Shown here: one piece after another, positions 35,261 to 47,396 of the stretch | How the letters are laid out: each line of letters begins with the position of its first letter | Numbering within the stretch: position 1 is the first letter of the stretch | Translations under genes and position numbers: made by a program | NCBI GenBank assembly: GCA_019055375.1 | Contig: JAHQIW010005442.1 | Coordinates: forward strand, 1-64,000 | DNA length: 64,000 bases | Reading direction: 5' to 3' | Origin: Parelaphostrongylus tenuis | Taxonomy: Eukaryota; Nematoda; Chromadorea; Rhabditida; Metastrongylidae | The notes under the pieces: generated by a model | What the model was told of the DNA's origin: nothing | What the model saw: only the letters and a program-made list of their open reading frames with translations | Databases searched by the model: none

Positions 35261-38200
35261 AGAATCGGTTGACATCTAATGTATCAACAATTTTTTTTCA
35301 CAGCTCGGATTAAGAAAATGAAGGAATGTTAACTATGTAAGAAAGGCTTTGCAACTTTACAAAGCATAACACTGGTCATTGAAAGTGATTGCTCAAGTAG
35401 GAAATTACTGTGCCTTGAAACGTTTGAAGTTGCCATAATAAAGAACCATTTTCAACATATATTCACAGATTGGACGCATATATCATTTAATCAAAAATCG
35501 CCGTAAGCTTGTTATCATTTCCAACGAAGAAGACTGGTTTAGAATTATTTCATTAGGGAAAAGATCAAGAATATAGTATGCATTGGGATCTAGGTATCGA
35601 AATTGACGATGATTAGAAACAAACATATAGCTCACCACCAATTCACGTTTTTCTCTATCACAACACGGTTGGAGAGGACCACTCCAGAATAGAGTTGAGC
35701 CGAAATTGGGAGGAAACAGATTACTAATCATAATCGATTTATAAATAAGTAACTATTCATTTCGTTCGACATTTTGATGGAACATATGCATGGTGGGAAG
35801 CGTAAAAGGCAATGATTGTCACAGCGATAAATCTGAAATATTCGAAGGAGAAATTTCTGATACCGAAGGAATAATTGAATGATATTGGCGAATTTGAGAA
35901 TAAAATTGAACGCAGAAGTTTAAGCTAAGAGCATAAGCTTATATCAAATATATCAGCTTAACCGTTCTCTCATCTTATGCGGGTTCATTTCAGACCTCAA
36001 AAATCGACAAACGAAAGGTGAAGTTCAATGTGAAATCGCGATAAACAGAAACCATTAAAGCTGAGCTTTTGTAGTTGAAAATAAAGTAAGCGGAAATAAT
36101 AACGAAACAGTGATTCGAAAAGCAAAAGAAAAATCACATGGAAATTTTATGGCATTTACATAAATGATACTGGATTCGAGTGAAAGCAGTAGAAAAGCAA
36201 ACGGTCTCTTTTGTTTGAGGTTTTGATCGAACTAACTTCTAAGCTTTTAAGAAGAACTCAAAAGAAGAAGAAGTGATCTCATAATAGTAGATCTGGTTAT
36301 AGAGGACTTTCCGACGAATGGAATCGATATTGTTGAAGAGGAATGGTATGAACTCCTCAATATAGCCCCGACGTTCCAGCTAGTCATCGCCTTCTGATTC
36401 TTCAAGTTACATTAATGTCATTAACCTCGCACATGCTGAGGACCGAAATCTGCCGTCGGCCTGACTTGGAATGATGTTTTATGATTCACTTAATTATCTG
36501 CGCAGTAGCTTTTGCCATGTACTGGATCCTGAAAATGATTTTCTATACCAATTATCATCAAGAACAACGGCATAAGATTTTGAAGAATGTAGTCCTTCTA
36601 GAAGAATCTCGTGTTTTGTAATTTTTCTAGAGCTATTTCATAATCACGCAGATATAGAGGCACTAGGTAATAGAACGTTTTTTGTTCTTTTCACAATTCC
36701 AAGATTTTTACTTAGTGAAGATTACGGAGTAATTTTTATCCCTAGAATTTTAACGATCTGTAGAGAAATATATGGCAAACAGCTAAGCTGGGGGTCAAGT
36801 GAGCGACGTCGTTGCGCAACGATCTGAGTGGGTTAAATCACGGCACGAAGAATAATGTTCTTAGCGCTACTTTTACAGAGAGCTCCATTAGAGTTGAAGT
36901 GACTGCCATCATTCAACAGTTCTTAGGGATACAGGATGGTCCTTGGGATTGTCGACCGAAAACTTTTGCACCTGCGGCCACAATACAACCTATAGCAGTC
37001 GGATGAGTCTTAATTGACTTAGAGGAAACAAATCTCTAGTTCTGTCTTTTGATGTATGCCGATGTAGATGATCACTATTTTGCTTTATTTGATCTGGTAA
37101 GACGAGGCTTTCGTGAATCTTGATTCCTCTAATTAGTCAATGAATGCAGGGTGCTGACCATTTACACAAGATTCAATGACAATCGAAATTTAGGGCTTGG
37201 TCACATGTATGTAGGCTAGACTAATGCGACTGCTGTAGGATTGGCTGTGATCGGAACGCTAGATAAAATCGGTCGATATTTGTCTAAAGAGCATCCTGTA
37301 TCCCGGAGAACAGCTGAATGAGGGCTCGTCAGCTCAGCGTGGTTTAGGTCTTTTAGAAACAGGCGTCGCGAAGGACAATGCGTCAATCGTGCCTTGGTCC
37401 GATCTTCTCCTTTTCGTCTCGACGAGACGGCTACCAACACTAAGAACGTAGGAGTAGCTGTGCTGGACACCCTAATCTAATCATGTCCTTTAAATAAAAG
37501 AAAAATCAGCGGAACGTTGGCCAAAATAGGAAGTAAGAAGAAAATCGTGTTAGCTCGTTCAGATTACTGATCATCTAGACTGAGTTTCAACAAAATTCGG
37601 AGCTGAAGACCTATTGTTGTTGCGGAAAATCCAGAAAATTGAGACTCCATATGATGTAATCTTTGAAAGGTTTCTGATACGCGCTGATCTCCTTTTGTAA
37701 AGACATAAGAGTAGAAATTAAACTAGAAAGAGCTCTCGTTCTTAATCTGCTCCTGTAAAGAAGATAATATGAAATGCCCTAGGAGACGAATTTACTCATT
37801 TTTAACGTCATTCAGTCTTGGCGGTGGACCTTATGATCAAATTTCAATTTTTCCTTCCCTGCTGTGAGTAGGAGGTTAGTGGTGAGGTGTAGGCTCCGAT
37901 GAGGTAAATGATAACGCAGAAACTTATGTAAGCTGCAGATATACCAAACCACGAAAAGGCTTGAAACAATTCTTTAAATACATCGCAGTTCTATAACGGA
38001 ACTTTTGAAAGACAGTCGTGAAGACAAATTTATTAGTTTCTCAATTCGTGTATCATTCTCTCATAACATAGCGTTTATTGTTATCTTTGGGGTCGAAGTA
38101 GCCCGTCTTCGTATGCAGGTCGTGCGGATCCAACACAGTCTTCAGTGATATAATAATTGCTCACTACTCTCATCTAACAAGTGGTCGAGTACATCTTTGG

Positions 38201-39195
38201 TTCTGCAGCGGCTTGAGTGTATGTTGACCTTCATGGTATATTGCAGCCGATTCAGAGCGGATTTTGCCAAAATGCCGATATCGTTCTCAGGTCTTCAGTA
38301 CAATTAGCCAGCAGTTTTTGTTCATCAAGGAGAGACTTGCTGCCTTGTGTATCGGATTGTTTGATGTAACAGTCTTTCCGTAATTGAGCCAATCGTGACT
38401 GGTCAAACGATCGCTCGAGGACATTGGAAGAAACCGTATCCTATTCATTTTTATGCAAAGCGACATCTAAGGATCATTTAGGACGTTTACTAAAACGGGC
38501 CTAAAATGCAGTTTTTACCACGTTCTCAGTGCTTGATAAATTTTCATTATGTTCCTTCAAGAACCATGGCAAGAAATTGTTTTGCAGGACTACAACGACG
38601 AGGGACGTCTGTAGAGCATCTGCCTGGGTCAGTTAGCTCCGAAAAAGGCGAAACGCTTCGAAACGGCCCGATAAAGATTCATTAAATTTGTGCTTCCGCT
38701 TAATCAACGAGAGAAATTGGAGTTTACTTGGTAGACTGTGGCTCTGAGAGACATTATAGCAAATAAGTTTTTCGCTACAGTATGATTGAATATCACCAGA
38801 GGCACTTATATAAAAGTATTCTTAGTGAAACAAATGTCAACCTCTTCTTAATTTCTACTTTTTGTGATTAATCGGACTAAATATGGCCGTATTCTGTGGA
38901 AGCACTCATGTTTCCTTGCCTTTTTTTACTAGAAAGAGCTTCTCTTCAGATAATCGTTTTATATAATAGCCTGAAAACTGCAAATCCTATTGCTGAGCTT
39001 GCTATTTAAGAAAACCCTATAGCGGCAAACCTTATCAGTAAAGGTGCCTTTTAGATCATTCATCCTCCTACATATATGAGAATCGACACCAAACATCTCA
39101 CACTGAACGCCCGATGAGAAGATCACCTGTTATTGCAGTGATAGTCCACTGCTCGATAGCTGGTAAAACGTAAATTGTGATACTTTTATTAAATC
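35261..39195. other. No gene recognised
   Basis: About 3.9 kb without a recognisable gene. At 38637-38690 a decayed Penelope end is visible (GCTCCGAAAAAGGCGAAACG, CTTCGAAACGG, CGATAAAG), aligning with the PLE2 end GCTCTGAAGAAGGCGAACTG / CCGAAACGTC / CGAATAAAG. Frames at 36812-37006 and 37216-37470 look like chance. Confidence 0.4.
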
Positions 39196-39575
39196 CTTTC
39201 ATTATTATTTGAGCCAACTTGTCATGTGGTCTGGTAAGGGCTCTTGTACAACCCGATAACACGTGTTTCGTCCTTACATACTTGTCAGTCGGGCACCACC
39301 CGCCGTCTTTCGATCTTTTTATAGTCAGTTCTCTCGGGAGCTCTGCTCCCTTACAGAGAGTCATCGAAGACGAACGTTTTACACTCTATGTCAGGCAAAA
39401 TTTTCACCTAACACAGAGCGTGTGCTTTGGGTTCTGCCCGACTGACGAGTCTGCAAGGCGAAGCATGCGTATCGGGTTGTACAAGAGCCCTTACCAGACC
39501 ACATGACATGTTGGCTCAAATACTAGTGAAGACGACTATTGAAATTTGAGCGTGGTATTAAGAAAACACTCGAAG
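39196..39575. mobile_element. Compact inverted hammerhead element
   Basis: Family-2 element with its two arms close together: minus arm 39196-39420 (TTATTATTTGAGCCAACTTG, ribozyme at 39251-39294, hairpin) and plus arm 39430-39575 (ribozyme at 39436-39478, ACCAGACCACATGACATGTT, TTGAAATTTGAGCGTGGTA, ACACTCGAAG). The minus ribozyme has CUGACAA (core G lost) and the plus copy has GAAG for GAAA, so both are probably dead. Confidence 0.72.
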
Positions 39576-42500
39576 TATATAATATTGAGTTCTTAACACT
39601 TCCACGATCAAGTTGATATCGCCACGAGCAGTGCGATCTGTAATCGGGACGCGACTTTGCTATTTGATCAAGGACTCTTCTCTGCAATTTGGTAATGATT
39701 TCACATTTCTACAATGCTGAAATAACTAACGATTTTTTCTACATTCTCGTATGCTTTTGATGTAAAACTAAATTTATCTATAGACAAAAGCTCTTTTTCA
39801 TTAGGCATGCGCAACTAAACTGTTGTTGGCATCCTGGCAATTGTAGGATGCACAAAAAAAAAGTATGGAATAGATCTACAACTTTTGATATGTTTTATTA
39901 CATACTCACCTCAAAAATATTGATGGAAAATTAAAACAATTAATAATTCTTCAAAATTAATGTTGCACACTGCATGCAGTGCCACGTGATTAGTTGCGAA
40001 ACGTAAAAACCCTTTCTTTCGGGACCACACCGTTTTCTGTAAATAAAGCCTATTCACCACTTTGATTTCCTTGATTGCTTGAATGTGGGCGATTATGATA
40101 CTTTGCTCAGCTTGTGAAAAATTTTGTCAGTGCGTTGCAGCAGCGGAAACGGAATTATATTTCAAACATGGTTTTCTTTGTTTGTTCCTTAATTCATGAA
40201 TGGCTCTCCATTCAAAGTTTAGCACGCAGTTGACTGATTAATTATGACAATTCTAAAGTCAAGTTTTTGTTTCGAAGATTTTTCAAAAGTATTTACAGAG
40301 CAAAAAAAATTACGTTTCACCGTGGAAGTCTTGAGATAATTATATACATCAGAGCGTAGGAGCACGAGATGCGATGGTGCTGCACCATAATTTGGAATGA
40401 ATTTGAAAATTCTTGTGAAACAGAAGAAGAATTTTTACATAAATAACGAAAATTACGTTTGCTTGGATGGTGCTGCGCATAGCGATTTCAAGTGCTGTTC
40501 CGAAAAGAGTGCACCTATGTTACGTGTTTGAAAATTTTTCGCCGCTTTGGGAAAAGTTCAATCTTGACGTGTTTGAACAAATGACTTTGCTTTATCGTTG
40601 GATAGATGCTGGCTTCTCATTTTGACACTATACAGCAAATTTGCACGCTTTGAATATCAAGTCAATGTCTGACTACGTGGAGTGCGAAACAAAATCTTCC
40701 ATTCACTCTAAAAGCGCTCTAAGAACTTCTAGAACCCAACTGATATTTAACCAGAACTTTTTATGTAGAATAATTGCTGAGCAATACTCATGTAGAAATG
40801 AAAAGCCAAGCACAGACGCCATCCTTGCAAATAAAAAACAGGTAAAATAAGTTTTTTTCGTCGTAGTCACACGGCTTTGAAGAGGTGTTTGTGGAAATAA
40901 AGTCTGGTATCAAAATCGCCATTTGTCAAGTTATCAAAAATTGCTGGAATTTCAGTAAAAACAGATGTCTGGCGATAGAGCCAAGCAAACATGAGTGCAT
41001 GTCACGCTATACACTGAGGAGGCTAATCGTTTCGCTTCGTCGCTACAGCCAAAAGAAAGGCTTTTCAAAAAGCATTAAAAGAGTATTTTAAAACCAGTTT
41101 GTAAGGCTATTGAGGAGCTGTTCAAAATTCTAGCTAAGACTGTTCCCGACTAGAATACTACAAAAAGCCAGTGTACCATCTTAGGTGCTTTTGATCACGG
41201 AAGGGATACGCGAAAGTGATTTCTATTTCCTGCTATAGTTTACTAAGAATGCGTTTCCAAAGACTGAATAGAGTATTAGAACCACAAGTTTTTCAGCTAT
41301 CAAATAATTGTTAAATCTAGAGAAAAATCTGCGCTTGATGAGGAAACCTCGAAAATCATGGGTGCTATTTTTGTACATGTGGTCCCAAAAGGGTTAAAAC
41401 ATTCGAAACAGTCCCAAATTTCAACTACACATACTATGGAAGTGGCAACGTTAAAACGACAAGCGAACTGCCTACGATCACAGCTAAGCACTTCTTACGA
41501 TATAAACACGATCATGTTTGCATTAATTAGGCAGAAACGTAACAATACTTTTATTCAAATATCTTGAGACCTCGCTCGAAATTCGTTGTAATCTGGCAAA
41601 ATCTTTATGTAGGAATATGCAGATAATATTTTCAAAAAATAGTGGCCAAGGCAGCATAGCTGTATGCTGAATCTATCCGAGTCTCAGTGCAGAAATTCAA
41701 CTGTTCGTCACTTATTCCTTGTTTTATCAGCCCTTTTATATCGCTAACCTGAATTTGATGACAACAGTAACACGTTCATTCAATTTAGTGATGGAGTGTG
41801 TCTTCGGTACTGCTGCCTAAAATGCGAATCCCTATTTAAAAATGTTTTCGTTTCCTCATTACATTCTCTTTTTAAAAATAATTCTCTGTCATTTAAAAAC
41901 TGCTTTAACAACTCCGTGAGTAACAAAAAAAATTTAAACATCTCGTGAATGAAATGTGTGAATTGTAACTCTGTATTCATGCAGATATCTTGTATAGTTT
42001 GAAATTCATACCCCATACCGTTTGATTTGCTACCTTCAAAGGATGATCATTATATGTGATGGCAGAAGAGGAACAAACCCCAAAAAAGTGGTCGCGTCAT
42101 GACAGCGGCCATAAGAGAGGCGATCGTTTAACAGTGACATTCAGCCGCGCACATTCGTCTTATTAGGCAGAGATTAGCTGAACAGCTTGATATAGAAACG
42201 ACAGTTTAGTAAAAAAAAAATCAAATAATAGTCATTTCTGAATTATTGGCATTATTGGATATATTTCGAACACCCACAGAAATTGGGCGGACTATAATGG
42301 TGCAGTGTTACAGCCGAGCAAAGCGTCAATGTATTGAAAATGTTTGATAGCGTTCAATTTTAGAATAAAAACATCAATCAGCATATTTCCAGTATTCAAA
42401 TACACGTGAAAAGTGTTTTGAAGAAACACATACTGTTATTCTAACTGGCGAATTTCGTCCGATTGACATCTCTTCGAACTCTGCTCTCAATCTAATACTA

Positions 42501-42782
42501 CAGTTGACACGAGCTCTCTGATAACTCGCATTTTATGAGATATCATTAAGTCAATAATGCTGAGATTTTTCGCATCACCAAGCTTCAGCATCAGTGGATC
42601 CCAGTGATTCATTATGTTATTGCTTGAGAAAACGGTTGAATAGGGAATTATGTCAATTACTCGAATGCAATATCTGTCAACTTAGCTGGGCTCAATAGCG
42701 GTAAGTGTTTGTCAGATCGAACCGTTGCCAGCTTGTTGAGAGAATGAATACTTGTATCGAAGAAACAATTACGCCAGAAGAG
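39576..42782. other. No gene recognised
   Basis: About 3.2 kb of AT-rich DNA. Short frames on both strands have no family resemblance. No structured repeats seen. Confidence 0.4.
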
Positions 42783-42900
42783 AGGTCTTGGTAGCGCAGT
42801 GGTTAGTACGCGTACCAAAAAAATGTGGGACCATAATTGAATCCCACTGAGGTTCAAAGCTTTCCATATCACTCAACATAATTAGATAATACAGTAATAA
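42783..42900 (+). repeat. tRNA-derived SINE
   Basis: A-box-like CTTGGTAGCGCAGTGGTTAG and a B-box-like TTGAATCCCACTGAGG, followed by TTTCCATATCACTCAACATA as in the copy at 24748. A GTACC/GGTAC-type anticodon arm is not clear; not a functional tRNA. Confidence 0.58.
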
Positions 42901-43314
42901 TTTATCCATTATCCCGTTATAGTTATTCAGAAAGACATCATGAGCGAAATCTGCAAACAAGAGGCTACGCGACCTGTTCTTACAAGTGGGGTGGAAATCA
43001 CTGTGCGACCGAGCAATTTGATCTTCTATCTTATGCTTCATTTGCTAACATATACGTGAAAATGTTTTCTCTAAAGTGTAAAAACGTGCACTGATATCTA
43101 GATAATACGATGTCATCTCCAAAATCTCATAAATTCGTGAAATTGTCTTCTAAGCAATTCCAGATCAAAAGCAACATGACCACACATTATATTTACACAT
43201 AAATTCAAAAGTTCGACTTTCTATGAGCCTCGGCATAATTAGTTGTTATATGAAAATCGAGAAAACTTATCTTGATTAACTGACGCAAGGTTGGTAAATT
43301 AGTCGTAGAAGTTC

Positions 43315-43349
43315 GGCTGACGTTTCGACGACCCGCCTTCTTCAGAGCC
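43315..43349 (-). ncRNA. Hammerhead ribozyme (family 1)
   Basis: Minus strand: stem I GGCU/AGCC, CUGAAGA, stem II GGCG-GGU-CGUC, GAAA, stem III ACGU, cleavage triplet GUC. All core residues fit; only one G-U change in stem II. Confidence 0.75.
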
Positions 43350-43415
43350 TGGGCGTAGGTAGTATTAGGAGACTAATGTAATGTGGTATTAGGAGACTAA
43401 TACTACATACTCCCA

Positions 43416-43450
43416 GACTCTGAAAAAGGCGGGTCGCCGAAACGTCAGCC
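43416..43450 (+). ncRNA. Hammerhead motif (family 1), mutated core
   Basis: Stem I GACU/AGCC (one mismatch), CUGAAAA (core G changed to A), stem II GGCG-GGU-CGCC, GAAAC, GUC. Shares the CUGAAAA change with the PLE1 right arm, which suggests a subfamily trait or common descent. Confidence 0.62.
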
Positions 43451-43746
43451 GAACTTCTACGACTATTTTGCCAACCTCGCGTCAGCTAATCAAGATAAGT
43501 TTTCTCGATTCTCATATAACAACTCTTTCTATGCTACAGCGCATCTATCTGTCAGCCGCCAGCCGTCAACTGATATATATGAAATCTTAGTACCGCTATA
43601 GCTTCTAAGTAAAAACAATTCCATCCTCAATATCAATATCTGTCAGCGTCACTGCGTTCAATGTCGAGACCGACTATCCGGGCCAGGACGGCTGTCGGCT
43701 GACAGACAGATGCGCAGTAGCCTAAAAAGAGTGTTGAACAAAATGG

Positions 43747-43815
43747 GCGTCAGTAGTGCGACGGATAGAGCACGCGCTTCCAAAAAGAGTGAGGTGCGCA
43801 CTCCATCATGCGCAA
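43747..43815 (+). repeat. tRNA-like SINE head
   Basis: GTCAGTAGTGCGACGGATAG followed by AGCACGCGCTTCC resembles a tRNA D-arm and A box. The B box is poor. Probably another SINE relic. Confidence 0.4.
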
Positions 43816-44046
43816 GGGATCTCCTCTCGTAGCAACATCAAAAAAGACTTTCTCGAGAACCGGCGATGTGGGCAGTGGCCTGAAGTCTTAGCTCTTGATT
43901 AGTTACCATCACTCCTACCAAAACTTCTCCACCAAATAAGTCGGTTTTTCAGTTGTCTCCTTATATTCAGAAGGAACCCAAATTTTTATAATTACAGTGA
44001 GTAATCTACTCATATGTACGAATAATGTTACATAAAAAAGTTTCCA

Positions 44047-44085
44047 CACTTTGAAGAAGACGCAATCGCCGAAACGTCAGCTACC
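44047..44085 (+). ncRNA. Decayed hammerhead motif (family 1)
   Basis: UUGAAGA, GACG-CAAU-CGCC, GAAAC, GUC, AGC: the family-1 layout with the first core C changed to U and one stem II mismatch. No inverted partner nearby; a solo Penelope end. Confidence 0.5.
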
Positions 44086-44099
44086 GGTTTGAAGAACAT

Positions 44100-45459
44100 G
44101 TACCACGTTCGCACAAGCTACAAGTAAAAGGATGGTTTCTTTGGATTATTTTCAATTAGCATAAGTTTTCGATTGTGTAATTTTTTCGCACAAACGTTCA
44201 ATCCAGCTTCTTGAACAAATCCTTCAGAATCTCTTAGTTTATGAAAAAAAAACTTTGGATCAATTTTGCATACATTGGGCTTAGAGGTAAATATATAGTA
44301 TGAAGTTAGCTACAGAAGTGAACGTGTAATTTCAATTCGTTCGGGACGGCTAAACAAATCGCTATGTGGCGCGAATCGCGAGACGGAGGGTAATTTTCGT
44401 TATATGACTAAAGATTTTTTGCCGTCTTGAAGGAAAAACTTCGTGTTTCCAGTTAGACTTCGGTATATCACAATTTATTTTATACACCCATATGCTTTTG
44501 GAAAACATATAGCTGTTGTGTGTAAAATAACATTAGTTCACTATATAATCATACTGTTTGTTGCAATCATGTCAAACTGGCTATGTTGTACATCATGTAT
44601 TGCGATTCGAATCCTCATATTTTGATATTTGTAGGTATTTGGCATATGTTAACGGCAACAAATACATAAGTCAATCTCATTCGCTGGACAAGAAATTTTC
44701 ATAGAAGTGTTAGTGATCATTGGAAAGCTCAAATCACTGGCTACAACGTTCGTTGCCGACTTTTCAATGTACCCTTCTGAAACGCTGTAGCATCCAGATC
44801 AAAATGTTTGTCACACTCTTCTTTTCCTACTTCATTTTATCACGCGTATAATTTGCTGGAAGCACGAAAATTATATAATCGTGCAGAGTGTTTTCCTCTG
44901 GATCAGAACCTATGTTTTGATCTGTAACCTCTGCCGATGCGCTGAAAAGAACCTCAATTGAATAACAATATTTCAAACGCGACTGATTGCTCCCCCAATC
45001 TCCGCCCAGCTTCCGCTTTGCGAGTTGGCCGATAATCGAGGTCAACAGTAGTTTGAGATCGCCTCATAAATTAGTCACCGTCTAACATTTGAGTACCTTT
45101 CTCATTGCACACAATACTCATGAGATAATGTGGCTGTTGAAAACTAGAAAAGAAGGAATTAGGGTTCTATTCGGTTACTGGGAACAAATGAAAAGCCTTT
45201 ATCATTCGTTGGAGGGCAACTTTTCATAGGAGTGTTAATAACCATTCGGATGCTAAGACTTCAGAATATATCCTCGCGTTGCCAGTTTTCAGAAAAGCTT
45301 TTTTTCGTGATACAGAATGAGATTTCTTGCGCTGTAGACTCGCAAATCTCTCGCTGGACAGAGCTCTTTTGTTGGATTATTAGTAACGATCGACAGCGTC
45401 ATTGCTTCTGATTTTAACGCTGTGCTTATATTCTTAGTTGCCTTCTTTAGGCCAATCGC
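44100..45459. repeat. Gene-free stretch with family-E repeats
   Basis: Two partial copies of a dispersed repeat: near 44675 (CTCATTCGCTGGACAAGAAA... GTTAGTGATCATTGGAAAGC) and near 45205 and 45350 (CATTCGTTGGAGGGCAAC; TCGCTGGACAGAGCTCTTTT, TTATTAGTAACGATCG). Other copies lie near 56030, 60985 and 61900. No protein recognised. Confidence 0.45.
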
Positions 45460-45830
45460 GAGGTGCTATATTATTCCTTATTCAACAACTGACGTTTTGG
45501 CAGTTCGTCTTCTTAAGAGCCTCTAAAGGTCAAGTTGTCTACACTCCAATCAGTCAGACATCTCCATTATTTCCTTAGTAAAGTCATAGGACCTAGCTTC
45601 TAATAATTCCCAAGATCAACTGCCTATTAACCTCGGCATGCTTCAGTAATTTCTGATTTTCTCTTCTGAGCCAAAAACGAGATGTTATGATGTTCTATAA
45701 TTTTTCTTCTCAGGAAGTAATGGAGGTGTTTGACTGATGGACTGTATACAACTTGACCATTCCAGGCTCTGAATTGTCGAAACGTCAGCTGTTGAATAAA
45801 GAATAATATAGCACATCGTGAAACAACGGC
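45460..45830. mobile_element. Diverged Penelope terminal pair (PLE2-like)
   Basis: Left part (minus) carries AACTGACGTTTTGGCAGTTC, GTCTTCTTAAGAGCC; the middle has CCTCGGCATGCTTCAGTAAT, the tail also seen at the right end of PLE2; the right part (plus) has TCCAGGCTCTGAATTGTCGA, AACGTCAGCTGTTGAATAAA. Both hammerheads are damaged: the right one has lost stem II. The coding region is absent. Confidence 0.65.
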
Positions 45831-46958
45831 TTGAACTCGCCGTTGCCCTTTTTTCATCGAATTACTGAGTTGAACTTGTGACTAAATGGTCAATTTCTTT
45901 GCCGCTGTCGGGCTTGACGAATAAGGACGTGAACATAGATTAATTTATTATGGAGAGTAAAAGACAACGATGAATAGAATATTGGACCATACAAGGCAAT
46001 CTGAAATATAAACATTATAACAATAATAATACAATAATAACGGAACAATAATAACGACGATTAACTAGGGCAGTCACGATGATATTGCAGCAATGATAAG
46101 TGCGAATCGATAAAATGAGCCGATAAGATTGAAAATTATAAATGTGAGCGAATAAAGTAAACTACGACTGCTGGGCTTGACTAAACGGCGGACGTCCTAA
46201 TGCACTTTTGCTTGCCCGGCACAAAACCTATCACCGGGGTGGGACCCAGTGGGTGATTACATACGTCGGCATAATTCTGGGTAGTTATATACACGTAGGG
46301 CTGAAACCCATCCGCAGTAGGAACAGCTCCACGAAGCCGTTGCTGCATCTTTTGTTTGGCCCAAGGAAAAATTGGGAATCATTGAAGCATACCTGGGTAA
46401 ATAGATAGTCGGTCTTGGAAACTATTAGAAGAACTATCAGCTGTGCTTAGATCCTGAAACGACCGTTTCTCTGTAACGCAGCAGTAAAATAACTTGAACT
46501 CGCATATGTGAGAAATGGGGCCTTTGGCCAATTCACGTGCGTGTGCCTGAGGCGGCCACATAAACTGCTGACGCGATACTTCTCTACCGTTCATATGTCC
46601 GAAAATCGATGATCATAGCGTCATCAAACTAAAAAAAAAGAAAACAGACGGTATAAACTTGTGACAGAAGGATTTTTTGCCAAGGATTCAGACAGAATAG
46701 AGACAACGGAAAGAACCGCGATGTCAGCATCTCTTCTTCGTATACCACAGTTATGTGTAAAAGAAATTGGAACTAATTTACGCATCGCTACGGGAAAGGG
46801 GAATCTAAGGTACGCGAATAATTGATATAATATCATAGAAACGTTCGATAAAAGTCTTCACTAGAACCTTCTCACCAATCCTTTGTTATTTCCTTTGAAA
46901 GTGTCGATTGTAAATGAGGTAATTACGTCATTTATAATAAGAATCACCTTACTGAGGT
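45831..46958. repeat. Low-complexity and repeat-derived stretch
   Basis: (AATAATAACR)n tract near 46018-46060, then a GC-richer block 46170-46370 (ACCGGGGTGGGACCCAGTGG, CCGTTGCTGCATCTTTTGTT) that looks like untranslated sequence of a high-copy element. At 46375-46440 lies the PLE2-like tail (GGTCTTGGAAACTATTAG), and at 46440-46620 a family-E copy (CGACCGTTTCTCTGTAACGC). Confidence 0.4.
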
Positions 46959-47330
46959 CTATTCCATCATGTATAAGAATTTCTTGAAACACGAAATCTC
47001 CTTTTCGACGGAAAAAAATATAAATTCCACTACCACATTACCCCTGGAGCAAGCTCCGCGGCCTCTCTTCGTGGCCGTCCGAGTCGCCCGCCAGCCGAAA
47101 ATGGCGCCGTTCGCAAAGAGATACACGCTCTCTGTACCATGAACATTACTCGGCGTTGCCCTACCCATAGAGTTCATTTCCGAAGGAATGCATTTTGTTC
47201 TTGATACAGACTGTTGAAGCGCATGGGCATTGTTCTTACCAAAAATACCTGTAATGACCTCTTCGACGATGTGCTGTTTTTCTGATGACGACATATTCTG
47301 ACCTCTAAAATTACTATATAACTGCCAACA
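46959..47330 (-). other. Unassigned ORF with a possible first exon
   Basis: On the minus strand ATTTTAG|AGGTCAGAAT precedes ATG at about 47295 and MSSSEKQHIVEEVIT, then a possible donor GTATTTTTGG. That is how a nematode first exon with a trans-splice site looks. The frame stays open for 145 codons overall but beyond the donor resembles nothing I know. No downstream exons could be linked. Confidence 0.25.
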
Positions 47331-47396
47331 AAACCTGATGAGAAGTTCAAACATGGAACAAACTACTTCGAAATCAAAGTCAATTCTCCTCCCCAT

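Larger units (their letters stand above)
43200..43522. mobile_element. Penelope terminal pair, no coding part
   Basis: PLE1-type left end (TTCGACTTTCTATGAGCCTC, GGCATAATTAGTTGTTATAT) with a minus hammerhead, a short spacer of two near-repeats of TATTAGGAGACTAAT, and the inverted right end with a plus hammerhead, closing in CTCGATTCTCATATAACA. It looks like a Penelope insertion reduced to its two terminal arms. A target duplication was not evident. Confidence 0.75.

Noticed and set aside
37216..37470. 84-codon Arg/Ser/Pro-rich ORF
   Set aside because: Composition bias of a GC-richer patch; no homology recognised.
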